64,000 bases of DNA from Alphaproteobacteria bacterium (GTDB taxonomy: Bacteria; Pseudomonadota; Alphaproteobacteria; Ferrovibrionales; Ferrovibrionaceae): positions 62,001-126,000 of the forward strand of contig JAFKFH010000016.1 of NCBI GenBank assembly GCA_017307375.1, read 5' to 3'. A program made the translations under genes and the position numbers. This document shows positions 52,913 to 61,780 of this stretch, in pieces (the first letter of the stretch is position 1; every line of letters starts with the position of its first letter). The notes beneath the pieces were generated by a model, which was given only the letters and a program-made list of their open reading frames with translations, was not told the origin of the DNA and ran no database searches.

Positions 52913-53521
52913 ATGGATAATGCAACCCGCTCGGAACGATCGCGCAACGCGGTGATACAGGCCGCACTTGCCATCATCGCCCGCGACGGGCCTGCCCGGC
53001 TGACTCTCGACGCCATTGCGCGCGAGAGCGGTATCAGCAAGGGCGGGCTGATGCATCAGTTCCGCTCGAAGGAGGCGGTGCTGAAGGCAGTGCTCGAGCA
53101 GCAGATCGAGCACTTCGAAGCCATTTCCCGTGATTACGAAGCCAAGTTCGCTGGCAATCACCCCGCCCCGCACCTGGCGGCGCAGATCGCGACTTCGCGC
53201 GAGGCGGCTGTCGGCTCGCATGTCGCCGCGTTGGCTGCCTACGGCGCCCTCGCCGATCAGCCCGATCTTCTGTCCGCATCGCGCAAGCTGGATGTCGATA
53301 AGGTGCAGGCGATCAAGGCCGAGGCCGATGATCCCGACCTGGCCCTGCTGCGCTGGACCGCGGCGCGTGGACTCGCGATTACTGCTGTTCTCGGGTTGTG
53401 CCCGTTTTCCGATGCCGAGCGGGCACGTCTCTTCGACCGTCTTCTTGACAATCACGCGTGGACGCGGCCGGCCACGGCCGCCAAGCCAGTTGCCGCAGGC
53501 AAGGCACCCAAGAGCCGCTGA
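52913..53521 (+). CDS. TetR/AcrR family regulator
   Basis: A 202-residue regulator with a TetR helix-turn-helix at about residues 12-58 ([19 protein letters not shown]) and a TetR_C-type helical ligand domain. The target is unknown; no exporter lies next to it. A ttgagga site precedes the ATG. A small hairpin follows the gene. Confidence 0.9.
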   Translation: MDNATRSERSRNAVIQAALAIIARDGPARLTLDAIARESGISKGGLMHQFRSKEAVLKAVLEQQIEHFEAISRDYEAKFAGNHPAPHLAAQIATSREAAVGSHVAALAAYGALADQPDLLSASRKLDVDKVQAIKAEADDPDLALLRWTAARGLAITAVLGLCPFSDAERARLFDRLLDNHAWTRPATAAKPVAAGKAPKSR

Positions 53522-53557
53522 CTTACGGGCACGACCGGCATCGGGCCGGCATCAAAA

Positions 53558-53580
53558 AAACCGACCAGGCGGTTTGCATT
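53558..53580 (+). terminator. Hairpin after the TetR gene
   Basis: A perfect 6-bp stem (aaaccg-accagg-cggttt, 53558-53575) followed by gcattttg. It is preceded by a stem ccggc-atcgg-gccgg. Weak rho-independent terminator. Confidence 0.5.
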
Positions 53581-53634
53581 TTGAGGATTCAGGTGTTAGC
53601 GTGCCTTCGTCAAGCGTAACGCCGAGGGCCCCGA

Positions 53635-54294
53635 ATGACCACGCGAACGATCTCCTTCCAAATCCTGACCGCAGCTGCCTTGCTCCTCGCAGCTTGCGGC
53701 AGCGCCGAGCCCGTCGCCTATACCGACATCGCTTCGTCGCCCCAACTTCTGCCCAACATGGACGATAGTTCGGGCCGGATGCCGTACCGCTACACGACCA
53801 CGGTCGACTGGCGGACATATTCCAGGGTGATCGTCGATCCGGTCGCGATCTATCGCGGTCGGGATAATCAGTTCGGCGACATGTCGGAGAGCGATCGAGC
53901 GGTGCTTGCCGGCTACATGCAGGCACAGTTCACCGAGAAACTGCGGCGACGTTTCCAATTGGCCGTCGATCCTGTGCCGAATACGCTGCGCGTCCGACTG
54001 ACCCTGACCGGCGCAGCGACGACCACGCCTGTCCTGGGGCCGCTATCCCGGTTCGATCTTGCCGGCGGCGTCTACAATGGCGTCCAATCCGTCCGCGGCG
54101 GCGAAGGGACGTTCACCGGATCCGTGGTCTACGCCGTCGAGCTCTACGATGCTTCGACCAACCGGTTGCTCGGTGCCTATGTCAGCAAACAATACCCGAA
54201 TTCGCTGAACATCGGCGCCAGCTTCGGCGCGCTCGCGGCAGCCAAGACCGGGCTGGAGAAAGGTGCGGACGCACTTGTTGCGCAGCTCCGCTGA
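53635..54294 (+). CDS. DUF3313 family lipoprotein
   Basis: A 219-residue lipoprotein: signal ending LLLAACGS (lipobox Cys at residue 21) followed by the DUF3313 domain. Its central segment (DWRTYSRVIVDPVAIYRG) and its ending (LEKGADALVAQLR) are family-like. It is predicted to reside at the outer membrane, periplasmic face. Function unknown. It stands alone, convergent with the 2-hydroxyacid dehydrogenase gene. Confidence 0.85.
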   Translation: MTTRTISFQILTAAALLLAACGSAEPVAYTDIASSPQLLPNMDDSSGRMPYRYTTTVDWRTYSRVIVDPVAIYRGRDNQFGDMSESDRAVLAGYMQAQFTEKLRRRFQLAVDPVPNTLRVRLTLTGAATTTPVLGPLSRFDLAGGVYNGVQSVRGGEGTFTGSVVYAVELYDASTNRLLGAYVSKQYPNSLNIGASFGALAAAKTGLEKGADALVAQLR

Positions 54295-54311
54295 TCCGGC
54301 GCTGCGTGACG

Positions 54312-55268
54312 CTATCGCCGCGGCACCGGTGTCTCGGGCACCGGTGTCAGCGGTCCGCGGCCGTCGAACCACGACATCAGATTGTCGACGACGAGTTGCG
54401 CCATGGCGTTGCGGGTGTGGACCGATGCCGAGCCGACATGGGGCAGCAGCACGACGTTGTCGCGCGCGATCAGCCGTTCCGGCACGCGCGGCTCGTCGGC
54501 GAAGACATCCAGGCCCGCGGCGCGGATCGTGCCCGCCTCCAGGGCGGTGATCAATGCCGTCTCGTCGACCAGCGAGCCGCGCGCCACGTTGATCAGCACG
54601 CCGTCGGGCCCCAGGGCCTCCAGCACCTCGGCATTGACGATGTGCCGGGTGCCGGCGCCGCCGGGCGCGACCACCATCAGGATGTCGACCGCGCGGGCGA
54701 GATCCGCCGGCGTCTCGTGATAGTCATAGGGCACATCCGGTTGCCGGCTGCGGCCATGATAGGCGATGGCGAGGCCGAACGCCGCGGCGCGGCCGGCGAT
54801 CGCCCGGCCGATCCGGCCAAGACCGAGAATGCCGAGCCGCCGCCCGCGCAGCGTCGCGGTGAGCGGGTAGGGGCGCTCCAGCCAGCGCCCGGCGCGCACG
54901 TATCGGTCGGCTTGTGGCAGTTCCCGCACGGTGGCAAGCAGGAGGCCCAGGGCGAGGTCGGCGACCTCGTCGGTCAGCTCGTCCGGCGTATTGGTGACGA
55001 CCACGCCCGCCGCCGCGCAGGCGGCCGTATCGACGCCGTCGTAGCCGACCCCGAAGTTCGACACGATCTCCAGGGCCGGCAGCCGCGCAATCAAGTCGGC
55101 ATCGACGGGGCCGCCGGCGACCACGCCGCGAATCCTCGGTCCGATACGGTCCAGAAAGGCATCCCTGTCGCTCTCCTCCCACAGCCGCGACAGCGGAAAG
55201 CGGCGGGCCAGCTGGTCGGTCACGGTCTGCATGACCGGACGCAGAATCAGGATGTCGGGTTTAGCCAC
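54312..55268 (-). CDS. D-2-hydroxyacid dehydrogenase (GhrB-like)
   Basis: NAD(P)-dependent enzyme of 318 residues. The Rossmann motif is GLGRIG near residue 148; the catalytic triad is Arg in NVARGSLVDE, Glu in ADEPRVPE and His in LLPHVGSAS. Substrate groups in the family include hydroxypyruvate and glyoxylate; VSNFGVGYDGVD is typical of glyoxylate/hydroxypyruvate reductases. It is divergent from the yceI-like gene. Confidence 0.9.
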   Translation of the reverse strand: MAKPDILILRPVMQTVTDQLARRFPLSRLWEESDRDAFLDRIGPRIRGVVAGGPVDADLIARLPALEIVSNFGVGYDGVDTAACAAAGVVVTNTPDELTDEVADLALGLLLATVRELPQADRYVRAGRWLERPYPLTATLRGRRLGILGLGRIGRAIAGRAAAFGLAIAYHGRSRQPDVPYDYHETPADLARAVDILMVVAPGGAGTRHIVNAEVLEALGPDGVLINVARGSLVDETALITALEAGTIRAAGLDVFADEPRVPERLIARDNVVLLPHVGSASVHTRNAMAQLVVDNLMSWFDGRGPLTPVPETPVPRR

Positions 55269-55359
55269 TGGGGTTTTCCTCGTTGCACGGGAACGTGATG
55301 GGCCGCCATCGATGGTCGGGAGTATGAACGAAACCGGGGGGAAGTCGCGAGGTCAAGCA

Positions 55360-55929
55360 ATGCGTCGATCGATACTCTTCCTGTGCCTGTCCCTCTTCTC
55401 CGCTCCCGGCTACGCCGCTGCCGCCGGCCTCACCTATCCGGTCGAACCGGCCAGCACCCATATCCGCTTTGTCGTCGACCATTTCGGCCTGTTCACGACC
55501 AAGGGTGAATTCACGACCTTCTCCGGCCAGCTCTTTCTCGATCCCGACCACCCCGAGACCGCCCATGTCGCCGTCACGGTCCAGACGGCATCGGTCGACA
55601 CGTTCTGGGGCGATCGCAACGATCTGCTGCGTTCGCCCGACTATTTCGACGTCGGCCGCTTTCCGACGATGGCCTTCACCAGCAACGTGGTCGAGCGCAC
55701 CGGACCAGACACGGCGCGGGTTCATGGCGTGCTGACCCTGCTCGGCCGCAGCCATGACGAAACCTTCGACGCCGTCTTGACCGACCGCAAGCCCGACATG
55801 GCCGGCGAAGTCGCGAACTTCCGCGTCACCGGCCGGCTGCTGCGCAGCGATTTCGGGATGACGGCCGGCCAGCCGATGGTCGCCGACGCCGTCGACATCG
55901 CGATCGACGCCCATATCCGGCTGAAATGA
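55360..55929 (+). CDS. YceI family periplasmic protein
   Basis: A 189-residue protein with a signal peptide (LFLCLSLFSAPGYAAAA) and the lipocalin-like YceI domain: STHIRFVVDHFGLFTTKGEF, FWGDRNDLLRSPDYFDVGRFP, and a C-terminal SDFGMTAGQP. Family members bind isoprenoid lipids such as polyprenyl chains. ATG 55360 is preferred (signal peptide start); 55324 is possible. It is coupled to a cytochrome b561 gene by ATGA, a frequent pairing. Confidence 0.9.
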   Translation: MRRSILFLCLSLFSAPGYAAAAGLTYPVEPASTHIRFVVDHFGLFTTKGEFTTFSGQLFLDPDHPETAHVAVTVQTASVDTFWGDRNDLLRSPDYFDVGRFPTMAFTSNVVERTGPDTARVHGVLTLLGRSHDETFDAVLTDRKPDMAGEVANFRVTGRLLRSDFGMTAGQPMVADAVDIAIDAHIRLK

Positions 55930-56414
55930 CCGGACGCCGCAAGCTGCATTGGTGGACGGCCGCCCTGGTGGCCGTAATGCTCGCCCTGGGCTGGATCATG
56001 GTGGCGGTACCGCTGGCCCTGTTGCTGCTCAAGTTCGTGCTCTACCAGGCGCACAAGACGATCGGCATCGTCATCTTCGCGCTGACCTGCTGGCGCCTCC
56101 TGTGGCGTCGGCGGGGCGGTGGGACAGGCTTGCCACCGGGCTGGCATGGACGGGCGGCCGCTGCCGTTCATGCCGTGCTGCTGGTTCTGCTGCTGGCCAT
56201 GCCGGCGACCGGATTCCTGATGTCGGCCGCCTCACCCTCGGGGGTGCCGACCTTGTTCCTCGGGGTGATCGCCATTCCCCATCCGATCGGCCCGGATCCG
56301 GCCTTGTTCGAGCGGTTGCAGGTTGCGCACCGGGTCGAGGCCTGGACGATGCTGGTCGTTGGCCTTGCGCATGGCGCGGCCGGGCTGCTCGCTCGCCGGC
56401 GCATGGCGCATTGA
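55926..56414 (+). CDS. Cytochrome b561 (CybB-like)
   Basis: A 162-residue inner-membrane di-haem b-type cytochrome with four membrane segments. Candidate haem His residues are in KLHWWTA (His8), YQAHKTIG (His43), AAVHAVLL and LAHGAAG, the usual pattern. It probably moves electrons between quinol and periplasmic partners; the YceI partner may bind the quinone-like lipid. The start overlaps the yceI-like stop. Confidence 0.88.
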   Translation: MTGRRKLHWWTAALVAVMLALGWIMVAVPLALLLLKFVLYQAHKTIGIVIFALTCWRLLWRRRGGGTGLPPGWHGRAAAAVHAVLLVLLLAMPATGFLMSAASPSGVPTLFLGVIAIPHPIGPDPALFERLQVAHRVEAWTMLVVGLAHGAAGLLARRRMAH

Positions 56415-56552
56415 CGGCGGTTTCTCCGCCTTAAGAGTCGTCTCGCCGATTTTTTCGATTCCTGCGCGCAGGGATTCTCGCGGACACCCGTTTACCCCGG
56501 TGGGGACGCTCGGAACCGGCTTCACGGTTACCAGCGCAAAGAGGTGTTCGCC

Positions 56553-58094
56553 ATGGTCACGGCGATATTGCAGAACGGTCTGTCGGCGCTGACCGCCGCG
56601 CAGAAGGCAATGAACACGACGGCGAACAACATCGCCAACGTGAACACGCCAGGCTATCACAAGCAGACCACCACACTGGTCAGCCAGGTGGCTGGCGGCG
56701 TGGGGGCAGGCGTCGGGGTCAGCGGCGTTTCGCGTGCGGTCGACCGGGCGTTGCAGGCCCAGCAGCTGAAGACGACGACGGCGCTCGGCGCGGCGACGAT
56801 CAACAAGTCCTACACCGCCAGCCTGTCGCAACTGTTCGGCAAGCCGTCCAGCGGTTCGACCATCGGCACCGCGATCAGCGATCTCCAGTCCAAGATGGCA
56901 TCGTTTGCGGCGGCGACCGACAGCGTGCCGGCCTCGACCGTGATCGCCTCGGCGCAGAATCTCGCCACGCAGCTCAACACCCTTTCCCAGGGCATCCAGG
57001 ACCAGCGGCTGCAGGCCGACAAGGATGTCGCCAGCGATCTCGACCAGGCCAATACCCTGATGAGCCAGATCGCCGACTACAACAAGGATATCGGCTCGGG
57101 CCAGGCCACCGGACTGAACGTCTCCGACCTGCAGGACAAGCGCGACGAAGCGTTGCGGCAATTGTCGGTGCTGGTCGGTACGTCGAGCTATGTGCGCTCG
57201 GACGGGCAGATGGTCGTGATGACGACGGATGGCCAGACCCTGGTCGATGGCGGCAACGCCAACCAGTTCGGCATGATCGGCCCTGCGCCCGCCAATACGC
57301 TGATGAAATACACAGAGGTCACGACGATGACGGCGACGACGCCGACGAATCGTATCGGCCTCGGCACCATCGGCAGCCCGTCGAAAACCGGTGACCTGAC
57401 CAACCAGCTCATCGCCAACGGCGGTTCGGTCGGTGCCGAGTTGAACCAGCGCGGCCAATATTCGTCGACGGCCAGCCTGCCCCAGGGCGAATTGCAGAAG
57501 GCGACGGCCGAACTGAACCAGCTGGCGCTCGCCCTGTACAACACCGTTCAGGCGACCAATCTCGCGACCACCAACACTGCGGGATCGAGCGTCTACGACC
57601 CGACCAATGCGGTCGATGAATCGAACCACTTCTTTTCGGGTGTCTATCCCAATCCGCCGGCCACGCCCGGCAGCATCGACAATGCGGCCACGATCCAGAT
57701 TCACCCCGATCTCCTTGCCGACGCCTCGCTGCTCAATACCACCAGCGGCGCGACCGACATCTCGATCTCCAAGAACCTCTCGACGGCGCTGAGTTCGACG
57801 TCGATTTCGTTCGGTGCCGCCGGCAACCTCCCGGCGCAGACCGGCAGCCTGTCGGGCTATGCCTCGGCCATCCTGAACGACGTGGCGACCAGGGCCGATA
57901 CCGCCAACGAGGCCGAGAGTTACCAGTCCTCGCTGCTTTCCACGATCGAGACGCGGCTGGGCGAAACCACCGGCGTCAACCTGGACGAGGAACTGGCCGC
58001 GCTGATCCAGCAGCAGAAAGCCTATCAGGCCGCCTCGAAGGTGATCCAGACGGCGGACGAGATGCTCGACACGCTGATCAACCTGAAACGCTGA
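56553..58094 (+). CDS. flgK: Hook-filament junction protein FlgK, copy 2
   Basis: A second FlgK of 513 residues, similar to copy 1 from end to end (NNIANVNTPGYHK, NHFFSGVYPNPPATPG, TGVNLDEELAALI, KAYQAASKVIQTADEML). ATG 56553 has a gaggtg site; an upstream ATG at 56544 is possible. It heads flgK-flgL-flgE-unknown. No sigma-54 promoter or shared upstream element was found in the 138 bp before it, unlike the first flagellar operons. Confidence 0.94.
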   Translation: MVTAILQNGLSALTAAQKAMNTTANNIANVNTPGYHKQTTTLVSQVAGGVGAGVGVSGVSRAVDRALQAQQLKTTTALGAATINKSYTASLSQLFGKPSSGSTIGTAISDLQSKMASFAAATDSVPASTVIASAQNLATQLNTLSQGIQDQRLQADKDVASDLDQANTLMSQIADYNKDIGSGQATGLNVSDLQDKRDEALRQLSVLVGTSSYVRSDGQMVVMTTDGQTLVDGGNANQFGMIGPAPANTLMKYTEVTTMTATTPTNRIGLGTIGSPSKTGDLTNQLIANGGSVGAELNQRGQYSSTASLPQGELQKATAELNQLALALYNTVQATNLATTNTAGSSVYDPTNAVDESNHFFSGVYPNPPATPGSIDNAATIQIHPDLLADASLLNTTSGATDISISKNLSTALSSTSISFGAAGNLPAQTGSLSGYASAILNDVATRADTANEAESYQSSLLSTIETRLGETTGVNLDEELAALIQQQKAYQAASKVIQTADEMLDTLINLKR

Positions 58095-58108
58095 GGAGGG
58101 CCCCGACG

Positions 58109-59308
58109 ATGACCAGCATCAGCCGTGTCGGCACCTATGCCCAGAGCCAGGGCCTCGTCTATCTGCTGCTGCAGAACCAGAAGCAGCTCGACAATGCCTC
58201 GCTGCAGCTGACCACCGGCTACAAGAGCCAGGACTGGTCGGGTTATGCCGGCCAGATTTCGCGCCTGACCGGCCTGCAGCAGCAGAATGCGACGGCGACG
58301 CAGTTCCTGGCCAATATCGACCTGGTCAGCACGCGATCGTCGCTGACCACGACGGCGACCACCGCGATGACCACGCAGGCGAAGTCCTTCCAGGGCATGC
58401 TGAACGAGGCGGTGCCGGTCCCGACCGGCGATACCGCGGCCGACGCCAAGGCCCTGACCGACTACGTCGCCAAGATGTCGGAACAGGCGGCGACGATGCT
58501 GACCTCGATTGCCGATCTGATGAATTCGCAGGACTCGTCGCGCTATCTGTTCGGCGGCTCCAATGTCTCGTCGCCGGCCGTGACGGTTTATGCGCCAGGA
58601 ACCGGCCCCACCGCCGATCAGACCACGCTCGAGAACGCCTATACGTTCGGATCGGACTTGGCACAGCAGCCGAATTCGGCGGCACCGACCAATGCCGGCT
58701 ATCGCTTCGTCGTGAACTCGGCCGGCACCGCGTCGCAGACCGCGATCCAGATCGGCACGAACTCGACTGCCAATCCGCAGCTGCAACTCTCGACCAATCC
58801 CAACCGCACGCCCTGGACGTTGACCACCGAGCCGCCGTACAGCGACGGCGGAACGCCCGCCGCAGCGGCGACCAATGCCTTCAAGCGCCTGCTCGACGGA
58901 CTTACCAACGTCGCCGATCTCGGCACCAGCCTGCTGACCCCGATCGGCAACAGCACGGCCTCGATCCAGGCGGCCTATGCGACGATTTCATCGGTCGTGT
59001 CGAACGCGAAGTCGGCCGTCAACGATGCGCTGAACGGCAACGCCAATCCCGGCACCGCGCTCAGCGCCACGCCGATCAAGAGCCTCGCCAGTCTCACCAC
59101 CGGCGTGGCCGTCGCCCAGCAGACCGCGGGTTATGCCAAGACCACCTATACCCAGCTGGTCCAGAGCACGACCGACGGCATGGCCGACATCCTGATGGCG
59201 GATACGACCGAGTCGGCGGCAAAAGTCTCGGCCCTGCAGACGCAGCTGCAGGCGTCCTATTCCGCCCTGGCCAAGGTGCAGAGCCTCTCTCTGCTCAACT
59301 ATCTCTGA
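58109..59308 (+). CDS. flgL: Hook-filament junction protein FlgL, copy 2
   Basis: A second FlgL, 399 residues, parallel to copy 1 (SRVGTYAQSQGLVYLLLQNQ, SSRYLFGGSNVSSPAV, LQTQLQASYSALAKVQSLS). It has a gaggaggg ribosome site and starts 14 bp after flgK copy 2. The pair reads as a duplication of the whole flgK-flgL cassette. Confidence 0.94.
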   Translation: MTSISRVGTYAQSQGLVYLLLQNQKQLDNASLQLTTGYKSQDWSGYAGQISRLTGLQQQNATATQFLANIDLVSTRSSLTTTATTAMTTQAKSFQGMLNEAVPVPTGDTAADAKALTDYVAKMSEQAATMLTSIADLMNSQDSSRYLFGGSNVSSPAVTVYAPGTGPTADQTTLENAYTFGSDLAQQPNSAAPTNAGYRFVVNSAGTASQTAIQIGTNSTANPQLQLSTNPNRTPWTLTTEPPYSDGGTPAAAATNAFKRLLDGLTNVADLGTSLLTPIGNSTASIQAAYATISSVVSNAKSAVNDALNGNANPGTALSATPIKSLASLTTGVAVAQQTAGYAKTTYTQLVQSTTDGMADILMADTTESAAKVSALQTQLQASYSALAKVQSLSLLNYL

Positions 59309-59324
59309 ACGAGGAGAGTTCGAG

Positions 59325-60716
59325 ATGAGCCTCTATGGTTCGATGGTTTCCGGCATCCTTGGCCTGCAGGCGCAGACCCAGGCGATGAGCATGATTTCCG
59401 ACAACATCGCGAACGTGAACACGGTCGGCTACAAGCGGACGGGACCGGCGTTTTCGACGCTGGTGACGTCGTCCGCGACCAAGACCAGCTATACGCCCGG
59501 CGGCGTGCAGGTGCGGCCGCAGCAATACATCGCCAACCAGGGTGTACTCGGCACCTCGACCACGTCGACCAATATCGCGGTGTCGGGCCAGGGCTTCTTT
59601 GTCGTCTCGACCCAGCCGGTGGCCGGCGCCGCCAATGGCGGGGCGGCGACGCTGCCCTCGGGCGCAACGATCGGCTATACGCGCGCCGGCGATTTCGGCG
59701 TCGACGACAACGGCAATCTGGTCAATTCGGCCGGCTACTACCTGCAGGGCTGGCCGGCGATTCCGCCGAACTACACCTCGTTCAACACCTCGCTGACCAC
59801 CACCCAGCTGTCGACCATCAATGTCGGCGGCCTGTCGGGCAATGCGGTCGCGTCGTCAGAGATCACGGCCCGGATCAACCTGCAGGCATCGACCACCGCC
59901 GACACGACCTACAATTTCGGCGACATGGGTACCTACATCAATTCCGGCGGCACCAGCGGCACCGCCCCGGATTTCCAGCGCACCTTCCAGGTCTACGACA
60001 GCCAGGGAACGGCGCGGGCAGTGACCTATGCCTTCCAGAAGACCGCGACCAACCAGTGGACGGTCGAGGTCTATGCCGACCTCGACGGCAACGGCACGCA
60101 GGACCTGGTCAATTCGGCCGGATCGCAATCCAATGCCAATTCGCTGATGACCTTCAACAGCGACGGCACGCTCGACACCACCAACTCGACGTTCCTGACC
60201 AACAATACGCCACTGGCCATCAACTGGAATGCCGCGCTCGGCATCGACACGCCGCAGAACATCACCCAGAAGTTCGGCACCAACGGCCTCGCCGACGGTT
60301 TCACGCAGAATGACCAGGCATCGTCGCTGGTGTCGTCGAACGTCAACGGCTCGGTGGCCGGTACCTTCACCGGCGTTTCGATCGGCGATGACGGCGTCGT
60401 CAAGGCCATGTTCGACAACGGTACGTCGCGTGCGATCGCCCAGATCCCGCTGGTGACCTTCCCGAATCCGAACGGCCTGCGCTCGGGGTCGGGCAACGTC
60501 TATTTCGAGACGCAGGAATCGGGCAGCGGCAACATCAATGTCTCGGGCACCGGGGGCTCGGGCGATATTTCGGGCAATTCGCTCGAGCAGTCGACGGTCG
60601 ACCTGGCGACCGAATTCACCAACATGATCGTGGTGCAGCGCGCCTATTCGGCCAATTCGAAGACGATCCAGACCGTCGACGACATGCTGTCCGAGATCAT
60701 CAACCTTAAACGCTAG
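59325..60716 (+). CDS. flgE: Flagellar hook protein FlgE
   Basis: Subunit of the hook, 463 residues. The axial motif SDNIANVNTVGYKR is at residues 25-38, domain parts SGQGFFVVS and YTRAGDFGVDDNGNL follow, and the C-terminus VQRAYSANSKTIQTVDDML is typical. It is the only flgE in the window. A ggagag site precedes the ATG, and it lies 16 bp after flgL copy 2. Confidence 0.95.
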   Translation: MSLYGSMVSGILGLQAQTQAMSMISDNIANVNTVGYKRTGPAFSTLVTSSATKTSYTPGGVQVRPQQYIANQGVLGTSTTSTNIAVSGQGFFVVSTQPVAGAANGGAATLPSGATIGYTRAGDFGVDDNGNLVNSAGYYLQGWPAIPPNYTSFNTSLTTTQLSTINVGGLSGNAVASSEITARINLQASTTADTTYNFGDMGTYINSGGTSGTAPDFQRTFQVYDSQGTARAVTYAFQKTATNQWTVEVYADLDGNGTQDLVNSAGSQSNANSLMTFNSDGTLDTTNSTFLTNNTPLAINWNAALGIDTPQNITQKFGTNGLADGFTQNDQASSLVSSNVNGSVAGTFTGVSIGDDGVVKAMFDNGTSRAIAQIPLVTFPNPNGLRSGSGNVYFETQESGSGNINVSGTGGSGDISGNSLEQSTVDLATEFTNMIVVQRAYSANSKTIQTVDDMLSEIINLKR

Positions 60717-60727
60717 AGGATGGTGTC

Positions 60728-61780
60728 ATGACGACATCGGCGGTTACCTCGACCGCGATCGGCACCGGCGTCGCCAACATGATCGCGAAAAGCCTGTCCA
60801 GCGATTCCACCTCGACCGGCCTGACCAAGGAGGTGACCAAGGAAAGCCTCGACGCGATCATCAACCAGGGCAAGATCGAGGCCAGCAAGACCAGCATCTA
60901 CACCAATGCCGCGACCCGGATTGCCGCGATGACCGCGGGAACCTATACCGGCACGGCGGACTGGGAGGTTTCGGCCTCCTATCTCGCCAAGACCGGACAG
61001 CCGTTTTTCGTCTCGATCGACTCATCGACCGGCGGCGTCACGGTAACGCGGGAGCGCGACAGCGATCTGGAAAACTACAACCAGGCACAGAAGGATCGAC
61101 TTACCGCGGCCATGGACCAGCTGGACCAGCTCGTGGTCAAGCAGAACGCCAATCTGACCAACGAGGCCCTGAAGACCAAGCTGCAGACCGCGGCCGACGA
61201 TTACCAGCAGATCGAGAATTATGGTGGTGCGGCGACCGAAAGCTGGCAGTACGCGGCAAACGTCATGCGGTCCAACATGGTGCCGTTCAAACTGGCGCTC
61301 GACGCCGACGGCAACGTCACGACCCTCGATCAGACCAAAGGCCAGTACGGTGACGACGTCGACGCGGTCAAGAAGCTGAAGCTGCAGAATATCGTGTCGC
61401 AATGGCAGGACGCGGTATCGACCGGCATCTATACCGAGCTGTGGCAGGTCGAGGCCAAGTCGGCCGCCGATCTCGGCGACAGCTTCTACTTCGATCTCGA
61501 CAATGCCGGCAACATCAAGGTCCAGAGCAATACCGCCGACAACGTGACGCCGGATTTCCTGAACGAGGATCCCTACCCCAAGCTTGGCGCCGACGCGCAA
61601 TGGCAGAAGGATGCGCTGGCCTTCGCCAAGGCGGGCACGGCCTTCTACCTCGACATCGATCCCCAGACCCAGGGCATCGTCGCCAAGGAGCTGACGGCGC
61701 AGAACATCATCACCTGGAACAAGGGGCCGGCCTGGCAGCAGACCGACCAGGTCGGCGCCATCGTCTCGATGTTCGCCTAG
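60728..61780 (+). CDS. Unrecognised four-repeat protein in the flgE operon
   Basis: A 350-residue soluble protein with no signal peptide and no cysteine. I do not recognise the family. Four related repeats of about 30 residues start at Trp79, Trp173, Trp239 and Trp292. Their consensus is W-[EQ]-x2-A, about eight residues, then F-[FKY]-x-[LVI]-D-rich turn-G-x-[VI]. The N-terminal 70 residues are Ser/Thr/Ala-rich with Ile/Leu helices, like an export or axial region. It starts 11 bp after flgE with an agaggatgg site and overlaps the convergent gamma-glutamyltransferase gene by 4 bp. Position suggests a hook-associated or hook-exported role; the DxxxG turns recall calcium-binding loops, which is inference. 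Confidence 0.85.
   Translation: MTTSAVTSTAIGTGVANMIAKSLSSDSTSTGLTKEVTKESLDAIINQGKIEASKTSIYTNAATRIAAMTAGTYTGTADWEVSASYLAKTGQPFFVSIDSSTGGVTVTRERDSDLENYNQAQKDRLTAAMDQLDQLVVKQNANLTNEALKTKLQTAADDYQQIENYGGAATESWQYAANVMRSNMVPFKLALDADGNVTTLDQTKGQYGDDVDAVKKLKLQNIVSQWQDAVSTGIYTELWQVEAKSAADLGDSFYFDLDNAGNIKVQSNTADNVTPDFLNEDPYPKLGADAQWQKDALAFAKAGTAFYLDIDPQTQGIVAKELTAQNIITWNKGPAWQQTDQVGAIVSMFA

Noticed and set aside
56415-56552. Sigma-54 or sigma-28 promoter before flgK copy 2
   Set aside because: No GG-N10-GC with flanking consensus; a GCCGAT-like -10 is present, but nothing resembling TAAA at the required distance. The promoter remains unknown.
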